Positions 56,575 through 64,000 of a stretch of DNA of 64,000 nucleotides are shown piece by piece. This DNA is from Owenia fusiformis (Eukaryota; Annelida; Polychaeta; Sabellida; Oweniidae): NCBI GenBank assembly GCA_903813345.2, contig CAIIXF020000010.1, positions 21,279,181 through 21,343,180 of the forward strand, given 5' to 3'. The translations under genes and the position numbers were made by a program. The notes beneath the pieces are model-generated. The model saw only the letters and a list, made by a program, of their open reading frames with translations, did not search any database and had not been told where the DNA came from. Numbering within the stretch: the first letter of the stretch is position 1; each line of letters begins with the position of its first letter.

Positions 56575-58896
56575 ATGAACACGTTCGTGATTTTAGCAAT
56601 TCTTGTTGCCGGTGCCTACTGTGACCTGAATCAAGTAGCAGACTTGGACGGAACTCTTTCGGGTAGGGAAACTTTTTAAGTAAATATTGAATTGAAGAGC
56701 AATGAATATTTGTTATGTCATATTAGATCGTATAGTTTTGTGAAACTGCTGATTACTTTGAAACTTTTTAATTTGCCGATTCGTGTTATCGTAAGTAAAC
56801 TAAACTCATCAAAACATTTAAAAAGCATAATCCTCCAAAACAATTCAAATCAATCACGCGTATTTATAAAGAGAACATATCAGAACGTCCCCTTCAAAAA
56901 ATTAATTTACCTTTTCAACTTTATCATATTTTAGAAGTGTTTTCATAAGAATCAGAATATAACACCGTCGTCGCCGATGCGTGACCGACAATTAATCCAG
57001 TGCTGAGTCCAGGATCTTGTGGGACTCTGGTATACTCACAGGTCGTAGCTATCATCAACTAAAATTAGTCTGATGCAGTATTCCAATTTTTTATTTTCCG
57101 TTCCTAATTCCAGGTGTCGAGTGTTCAAGTCAGAGATGCAGCAAATATTTCTGAAGTCCAAAAATGTTGCGAATAATTTCTAAGTATTTCTGTCCTAATT
57201 TATTTCCATAGTTTTGTTAGCTTTTGATATAAAACCCAATTCAAGAATGAATCAACTGTAATTCGGCACTTCTTTATATAGTAGTACTTATACAGGTAGA
57301 GACACATTGATCATTCTGTCGAAATATTGCTTATATTTGCTGTTAATTGTGCTGAAATTACGCTTAGCATATAGGTATTCGAAATTGTAAGTAGATTTTG
57401 ATTGGATAATAATAATCATCAATCTGATATTCTTGACAGAAAATAGTGATTTGTTACTATAAATACATATCTGGTTCCAACCTGTAGCAGGTGAAACAGT
57501 ACATTCCTTGTTATTATCATTTATGTTTAAGTTAAGTTTTAGACAGATGATCTTACATCAAGATTATTGTATTACTCATACACATATATATAATCTCGGA
57601 ACATTATTAACATTAATTCATATAAATTATTAATTCATTAGTTATTTATAATCATTTAATTAATCTGAATGAGCGGGTTGTAACAATGCACATGTTCGAA
57701 TTGCCGACATTTCGAATCCGTTATTCAAAATGCTATTTTACTTTCCAGACTGCGAATTCGTTGTTAGCCCCACAGACTGCTGTTCGTTTAGGCGTTATGA
57801 TGCAAATGTAACGGAGGAGGACTTCGGTAAGTGCCCTGGTGGCACCGCCTGGATCCAGACTATATGCGGATGCGATTTTGTAGATGTTGCAATCTGTGAT
57901 TGTCCAAGTGAGTTCTCATTTACATGTTACTTTTTATGTTTTTCATAAAAACAGAATTTGTCTTTGAAAGTAAACACTAATTGTTAATATTGAAATCAGT
58001 AACATGATGTCAGTTTTTCACATTATCTCTTTAAGGTGAACCATTTGAACCAATCTTTGACAAAATATGTAACGATCAAGCTGCTCTTGACGCAAGTAAG
58101 TACCAACAACCATTAGGGAGAGGATGTGAAACACGATTTAAAAAGTTGTACGTGATCGTGTAGAATTATGGTCCTCTGTGGATTAGTTTTCCCGTTTGTA
58201 CCGTTTACTGCCGATTTAGTATGAAGGTATATGGAAAATAATTGTAATTACGTAGGTCCCTGGATGAATTAAAAGCGAGACAGTAATCCCCGGGGGTCGA
58301 AATACACGCTCACGTAAAGTTTTTTTAAAACGTGTAACTTAACCTACCTATTTGCTAGCCTCCACGGCAGAATGAATATTTAAATATAATTGGATTGTGT
58401 TTTGAGAATATAGCTCGTAACCAAGATATTGTAACATATGAACCAAGAGAAGTATTCTAGATGTTCTACTTTATTACATATGATGAAATATTTCAATCGT
58501 CGTCAAATTCCTCTCTGTTCTCTGTCTTCAAATAAATGAAATAGGAGTGAATGTTTTTTGCATTTAACATAACTCGATTATTAGGCCAGGTTATCGCTTT
58601 TGTAAATTAAGGGTATACATTTCTGTATTCTTTCAAATGCAACTTTTCAGTGAGAAACAAATGGAATTATGAGAACAACGTTGTATTATTTGCAATATAT
58701 CACCATTTTAGGCGGTGGTTGTTGTCAAAACAATAGAGTGTATTACGCTGTTGATGGTGCAAGCAGTAATTTTACCTTTGGCGGTAACATGGTACAATGT
58801 CATCCAGTAATGACCTTTAACCTTGACAAGTGCGGCTGTGTTGGAGACGCCACCGCGGAGGATGACGTGACTGATACACCATCAGGGCCACCATAA
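56575..58896 (+). CDS. Small secreted cysteine-rich protein with two related modules, 4 exons
   Basis: Exons 56575-56662, 57749-57907, 58036-58095 and 58712-58896, all GT-AG with phase-1 junctions, give 163 residues. A signal peptide (MNTFVILAILVAGAYC) is followed by two modules. Module 1 (exon 2) reads DCEFVVSPTDCCSFRRYD, FGKCPGGTAWIQTICGCD. Module 2 (exon 4) reads GGCCQNNRVYYAVDG, MVQCHPVMTFNLDKCGC. The shared pattern CC-x(4-5)-Y, later C-x(2-3)-G/M, then CGC, together with an acidic tail (ATAEDDVTD), resembles modules in invertebrate extracellular or shell-matrix proteins and degenerate chitin-binding domains. This is resemblance only; no function is established. Symmetric phase-1 introns fit module duplication. 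The first ATG after the TATA box is the only plausible start. Confidence 0.75.
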
Positions 58897-58927
58897 GACG
58901 CCATTATGATGTAACACAGCAATATAC

Positions 58928-58933
58928 AATAAA
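58928..58933 (+). terminator. Poly(A) signal of the secreted cysteine-rich protein gene
   Basis: AATAAA lies 31 bp after the stop codon at 58894-58896. Confidence 0.7.
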
Positions 58934-59221
58934 TTGTAAATTTCCAATATGATAAATATGACATTTGTTAATTTGTTGATGTGATATAGAGTTAACAAAG
59001 GGCTAGAATAGTGTATCCTTTGATCGCCCCCTTTTGACCGCTAAAGAATCGCGATGGCTGAAACTTCAATACTGGAATCAGCTGCTTACTTAACCTTACA
59101 TCTCAAAATGTTCCCTCAATCTCAGTGATTCGCGTACAGGAAGTTCAGACGACAATTTTCACAGTTCATTCGAAAATCTCCGGAGATTTTGAGCGCTAAT
59201 TAACGTTAACAGTGCCGTAGC

Positions 59222-59820
59222 GTGCCAGTACCGTGTTTCGCATGGCAAATAGGTCTTAAGTTTCCAAAATACACGTGGTCACTTGGTAACCTCATTAACC
59301 TGGCCACAGATCCAAGTTATAAAATGTATCGTTGTAACAGTTGCCACAGGTTATGTGAACGTATCATTGTGCATTATTTGCAGTGTGAGTATTTTTCAAT
59401 GCATAGGAACATCTTCTTTGAAAAACTCATCGACCATCTGCCTATAAGTGTGGGTGTTAATCTGTTTAACCTCACCGATGAAAAACTAACTCACACACTT
59501 CTAGGCAATAGGTCAGATTTGTTCATGGATGATTTGATGTTTGAGCAATTCATTATAATGTGTAGCGAAAGCCTGTTTGACATTAAAGGTTTCTTCAGGT
59601 TTGCTCCACAGGATTCCACAAGTCTTGGAGAGTATACTTGAATATACCTTCATCCTTAAACAATGTAAATAGTACATCTTAAGAACATGCTTCTGTAAAT
59701 ATGTTGAATCTCCTTTCTATACTTTTAATCTTTGTAAATTATTTAATTTAATTTGATGTACATTTTTAAGCTCTCCCCAACACGGAGGAAAATAAAGAAA
59801 CATAAACATAAACATTGGAG
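59222..59820 (+). mobile_element. 5'-truncated LINE: ORF2 C-terminus and 3' tail
   Basis: 139 codons at 59222-59641 end in a cysteine/histidine motif and helical tail: YRCNSCHRLCERIIVHYLQC, FSMHRNIFFEKLIDHLP, FMDDLMFEQFIIMCSESLFD. This is the usual layout of the region behind the reverse transcriptase in several LINE clades. The 3' UTR ends in AATAAAGAAACATAAACATAAACAT (about 59790-59815), a simple-repeat tail. Upstream there is no reverse transcriptase, so the copy is 5'-truncated. Confidence 0.65.
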
Positions 59821-59836
59821 CTCCGATCTGCCCTTA

Positions 59837-60335
59837 CACCCCAGTCACATTTCCTACGGCGACCTTGCGGTCTATCATTTCTGCAGCCAGTAACATTTCT
59901 ACGCTCGCCGTGGAATTTCTGCGCTCTCATACTTTAATTTGCAGTCACATTTCCCACGGCAGCCGCACGGTGAATTTTAAATTTCTGTTGATAAATAATA
60001 GTTTTTTTCATTTTATTTACATCGGGACAATTTATAAATGTTTTTCATAGTTCTGGGATGTAATATCAAATGAAAAGTGATCGTGAAACATTGACAAATA
60101 ATGATTCAATCTTGTTGAGCCAGTTGATTTCTACGACTGAGGACCTCAGAAATGAACAAATATTATAACTCAAAGTTATAATTTCTAGGCCTTCCCTGCG
60201 GCGTGTAAAAATCTGCATTCGCCGTACGGAGGCCGCAAGGCGAGCGTAGTTTTTCTACGCTCGCCGCATAAATTCATCGATTTAATTGATATGCGGTCGA
60301 CTTGCGGCCGCCGTGCGACAAATGTGACTGGGGTG
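59837..60335. mobile_element. TIR element with TTA target duplication (PIF/Harbinger-like MITE)
   Basis: The ends CACCCCAGTCACATTT and AAATGTGACTGGGGTG are exact inverses and TTA flanks both (59834-59836 and 60336-60338). The interior has GC-rich subterminal blocks (CGGCGACCTTGCGG, GCGGTCGACTTGCGGCCGCC) around an AT-rich core. The 3-bp TTA target is typical of PIF/Harbinger. Non-autonomous. Confidence 0.75.
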
Positions 60336-60338
60336 TTA

Positions 60339-60598
60339 CACCCCAGTCTCATTTCCTACGGCGACCTTGCAGTCTATCATTTCTGCGGCCAGTAACATTT
60401 TTACCCTCGCCGTGGAATTTCTGCGCTCTCATACTTTTGCAGTCACATTTCCCACGGCAGCCGCACGGTGAATTTTAAATTTCTGTTGATAAATAATACT
60501 TTTTTTCATTTTATTTACATAGGGACAATTTATAAATGTTATTCAGAGTGCTAGGATGTAATATCAAATGAAAAGTGATCGTGAAACATTGACAAACC
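60339..60598. mobile_element. Second, truncated copy of the TTA-target TIR element
   Basis: It begins directly after the TTA of the first copy with CACCCCAGTCTCATTTCC and follows 59837-60097 closely (with a 7-bp loss near 60437). It breaks off after GTGATCGTGAAACATTGACAAA, without a right end. Confidence 0.7.
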
Positions 60599-60699
60599 AG
60601 AACAACGGCAACGCCAAAGCGTAGCGAATCCCATGGAACAGAAATGGCTGGCATTTTTACAAACGAAATATATAGCAAATATCATAAAATAACACACAT

Positions 60700-61260
60700 A
60701 AGAAAGGCCACCATTTTCAAAATGGTTGGTCACTAGCCAAGTTGTCATCAGAAGAAGTAATATGCTTTTTCTTTATAGTATTCACATACCAAATATGAAC
60801 AAAATCGCTCAACTACTCTTCGAGTTATAGTAAAATACTTAAAAATGGCCGCCTTCTACCAAAAGGGTCATTGACAGTGTGCCATGCTTATAGTATTCAC
60901 ATACCAAATATGAACAAAATCGCTCCACTTCTTTTCGAGTTACAGCAAAAATCGTAAAATAATGAGTAAAGGCAGAGTAAAATACATTTAAATGGCAGCC
61001 ATTTTTCAAAATGGCCACCTTCTACCAAAAGTGTCATTGGACAATGTACCATGCTTATAGTATTCACATACCAAATATGAATGGCCGCCATTTTTCAAAA
61101 TGGCCGCCTCCTACCAAAAGTGTCATTAGACAGTGAGCCATGCTTATAGTATTCACATACCAAATATGAACAAAATCGCTCCACTACTTCTTGAGTTATA
61201 GCAAAAATCGTAAAATAACGAGTAAAGGCCGCCATTTTTCAAAATGGCTGCCATGTGCTT
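60700..61260. repeat. Degenerate tandem repeat with AAAATGGCCGCC palindromes
   Basis: TATAGTATTCACATACCAAA recurs at about 60774, 60890, 61055 and 61145, together with GGCCGCC...CTACCAAAAGTGTCATT and AAAATCGCTCCACTAC. Unit lengths vary (about 90-165 bp) through internal loss. CGCCATTTTTCAAAATGGC-type inverted arms occur several times. Confidence 0.65.
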
Positions 61261-61689
61261 CTTTAATATCTATATTTCTAGCTTTATCAATGTCCTATAT
61301 AATTTTTTTACATTTAAAACATATTGCTATTACAGTTTTACATATTGCACCTAAATTACTGTAAAATCGGCACTAAAATGGCCACATTATGAAACACCTT
61401 GTACGTTTACTTATAAGTATATAAGTATACGTTATAAGTGTACTTTCGCGTATGTGCGAAATCTCTCTATTATAAAGTGCTTCATACAAATATTATACAA
61501 TAACAAAATAGAGGGCAGCTCAGTGTCATAAATACTTTGTTACACTGTTTCAAACACTCGGATAACGACTTACTCAGTGTTATGGATTTTACCTTGTATT
61601 GTTTGTGTATAAAACAGTCGTGTCATTCACGCAGAGCTATTTATATACTGAATAGTTCTTTGTAATTACCTGTACCTCAGGCCTCCTAG
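61261..61689. other. AT-rich intergenic sequence, nothing recognised
   Basis: No frame, inverted repeat or tandem structure beyond a short TATAAGTATA-type run near 61410-61435 was seen. Confidence 0.4.
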
Positions 61690-61860
61690 ACTTCCAACAA
61701 CGCGAACATCAGTTCTGATACCGCGAACTACGTTCCTTGCACTCGAACCACGAATCTCATATCGCGAACGTGAAATCTTATGTCGCGCACCACCATTTCC
61801 TTGTTTCCGAACATATTTCTTGTACCGCGCACAAAGATCCGTTACCGCGAACCACGCATC
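61690..61860. repeat. Degenerate minisatellite with ACCGCGAAC motif, about 28-bp units
   Basis: About six units carry CGCGAAC or a close variant: near 61698, 61721, 61764, 61781 (CGCGCAC), 61825 (CGCGCAC) and 61844. The CpG-rich motif contrasts with the AT-rich surroundings. Confidence 0.5.
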
Positions 61861-62260
61861 TGATCGAAAAAAGTCCGTAATTTTGTTCGTATTATTACGC
61901 ATAAGTATAATTCCAAAGAGGTGTTTTCATGTGGAATTTGGAAAAAGTATTTTCCCACTTGTTCATGCATGTGAATGAATATCCAATCATTGACGATAAC
62001 AGTATTTTCAAGCTCTAGGAAACACAAGATATTGGGACTACCTTGCAATCACGCGCATTGACATTTTCAGTGAAAGGGCTGAGTAATAATAACAAAAACC
62101 TGACTTTTGAGTAACAACACGTATGGCCAAATTAGTGACATTCTCCGATCACAGGGCTTCAAAATCCAGAATATCTTCTTTCTTTTATTAGCTTACTAAC
62201 TTACTAGCGCCTACTAGGCACGCAGTTTGAAACTCTGACAAACTGCGCGCATATTTCAAA

Positions 62261-62316
62261 ATGGAAGACGGGGAGGACACGACTCCCAAAATGAGCCAAA
62301 ATACGAAAAATACAAG
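62261..62316 (+). CDS. Possible first coding exon of an unidentified gene running off the window
   Basis: ATG in good context (TTCAAAATGG) opens MEDGEDTTPKMSQNTKNT, and the frame ends at a canonical donor (ACAAG|GTTAGT). The stretch is acidic/polar and low in AT compared with its surroundings. No homolog was recognised and no second exon was found before the window ends, so this is tentative. Confidence 0.25.
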
Positions 62317-62319
62317 GTT

Positions 62320-63060
62320 AGTCTCGTTCTAAAGATAGTATCATTCTGTGAAGATGAACTTTATTTACTCATAGTACTCAATGTTGTTCCCGATGTAAAC
62401 CTAGTTATCTCAATATAAGGGTCTTAAGTAACTTTTGTGTTCAAAATTTATAGTGTAATGTTATATCTATGTCTTTTTATCGTCATTTGCCGTTTATTCA
62501 GCCATTGTGTCTGTGTATGCTAGAATATATAGGATCACTCCATCTACTCTAGGGGCGAGGAGGAAAATTCTCAATAAATGGTGTATAGTTGGTTTGGCAG
62601 TATTTTCAGTTAGGGGAGAGTCTTGGATGAAATTTCCACCTAGGTGATAGCTTCACAGAGTGGTAGGAAGTTCTTTTTTTTGAGGAGTTAGCCCCCCACC
62701 CCCCAAAAACACCCTACCCTGGGGAAAAAATTGTTCACACTAAATAACCTTACATATTTTGATGTTTGTAAGTGATATACATAGATATTATATATATGAA
62801 TAATTTGCAGTATAATTGATGCTGATAACTCGTAAAGAATTTGAATATTAGCACAAAGTGTGTACCCCAGGGGGCAAATTCGTGACTCATTTTCTTACTG
62901 TTTTGATTCTTACTTTTCAATTAGACACTGTAAGAGGTTGAAAAAATTCATGTGAAGTGCCCAATAGCAGGGTTAGTAACCCTGAAAGGTGCAAAGCCAT
63001 GGAAGAAGTAGGAGCTGAGAAAAAAATTGTTGATTTTTCGAAAAATTTGACATTTTTGAC
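62320..63060. other. AT-rich sequence without recognisable features
   Basis: If the exon at 62261 is real this is its first intron. It contains C-rich GCCCCCCACCCCCC near 62690-62703 but nothing that could be assigned. Confidence 0.4.
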
Positions 63061-63069
63061 AACTGGATT

Positions 63070-63900
63070 TTGTGTATGACTATAGCTGACTCCTATAGTT
63101 TCTAGATCCATCCCTCTATGATGATATTTATGGTTTTATAGTGTGGAACTAAGATGTAAAACATAATTTAGATGGGTTTTGAGGAAGTTAAAGGTTTTAA
63201 ACAAGTCCAAAATTTGAAAATTGTAAATCTAAGGTTTCAAATTTACGAATTCCAGGTATAGCCATGGCTGACCCCTATAGTTTCTAGATACATCCATCTT
63301 TGATGATATTTATGCTTTCATAGTGTGAAACTAAGATATAAAACATAAATTAGATGGGTTTTAAGGAAGTTATAGGTTTTAAACAAGTCCAAAATTCGAA
63401 AAATTGTAAATGTACGGTTTTAAATTTACGAATTCCAGCTATAGCCATGGCTGACCCCTATAGTTTCTAGATCCATCCCTCTTTGATGATATTTATGCTT
63501 TCATAGTGTGAAACTAAGATATAAACATAAATTAGATGGGTTTTAAGGAAGTTATAGGTTTTAAACAAGTCTAAAATTCGAAAAATTGTAAATGTACGGT
63601 TTCAAATTTACGAATTCCAGCTATAGCCATGGCTGACCCCTATAGCTTCTAGATCCATCCCTCTTTGATGATATTTATGGTTTTGTAGTATGGAACTAAA
63701 GATGTAAAACATAATTTGGATGGTTTTAAGAAAGTTAGGTATAGCCATGGATGACCCTTATGGCTTTTACATCCATACCTCTATGATGAAACATATATTT
63801 TTAGAGTGTGAAACTAAGATATGAAACATACCGAAGATGAATTTTAAGGAAGTTTAAGAATCTTAACAAGTGCAATATTTGAAAAATTGAGAAATATCAG
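63070..63900. repeat. Tandem array of about 182-bp units
   Basis: The anchor CTATAGCCATGGCTGACCCC (variants) occurs near 63073, 63256, 63438, 63620 and 63738, giving spacings of about 183, 182, 182 and 118. Shared blocks are TTTCTAGATCCATCCCTC, GATGATATTTATG and AAATTAGATGGGTTTTAAGG. The last unit is shortened. Confidence 0.8.
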
Positions 63901-64000
63901 GTCTCAAAGGAGCACGGAAAGTATCGCAACAGATTTCAGACGGTCATATGATGGATTTTGTCTGTTTTCTGAGGATTTAAGCAGGTGCATATGATAGGCC

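Overview
The window is nuclear DNA of an invertebrate animal. It is AT-rich, its genes are split into many short exons with GT-AG introns, and it is crowded with LINEs, small inverted-repeat transposons and satellite-like arrays. The exon-rich structure of both conserved genes fits a lophotrochozoan, such as a mollusc or brachiopod, or an invertebrate deuterostome. The sequence alone does not fix the species. No bacterial genes, tRNA, rRNA or CRISPR array were seen.

Layout: (1) 1-11621, minus strand, holds most of the mitochondrial DNA polymerase gamma catalytic subunit (POLG) in 13 exons. The palm with the polymerase catalytic aspartates lies beyond the left edge. An uninterrupted 1008-codon LINE ORF2 sits antisense in its largest intron (941-4637), and two small TIR transposons with visible target-site duplications sit in other introns. 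(2) 11622-13357 is a divergent intergenic region largely filled by a nested TIR element and a palindromic element. (3) 13358-45376, plus strand, is a complete 16-exon ubiquilin gene (591 aa; UBL, STI1 repeats, UBA). Its intron 1 holds a pair of inverted 391-bp palindromic elements around a larger TIR element. Intron 2 holds a five-unit 162-bp array. Intron 5 (20374-39978, 19.6 kb) is almost entirely an array of Helentron/HINE-like elements. The acceptor and start of exon 10 are tandemly repeated nine times. (4) 45620-54650 is a decayed minus-strand LINE whose 3' half plus downstream flank is present twice in tandem (offset 3131 bp, nearly identical). It abuts an oppositely oriented LINE fragment at 54674. 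(5) 56575-58896, plus strand, is a four-exon gene for a small secreted cysteine-rich protein with a TATA box and poly(A) signal. (6) 59222-63900 carries a LINE 3' end, two copies of a TIR element with TTA target duplication, several minisatellites and a possible first exon of another gene at 62261.

POLG and ubiquilin are housekeeping genes transcribed away from each other from about 1.7 kb of intergenic DNA. They are not functionally linked (mtDNA replication versus proteasomal shuttling). The most unusual structures are the nine-fold repeated splice acceptor of ubiquilin exon 10, the Helentron-like array whose last copy ends 18 nt before ubiquilin exon 6, and the very recent tandem duplication inside the decayed LINE. 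All exon boundaries were derived by hand from splice consensus, phase and family similarity; no database search was run.
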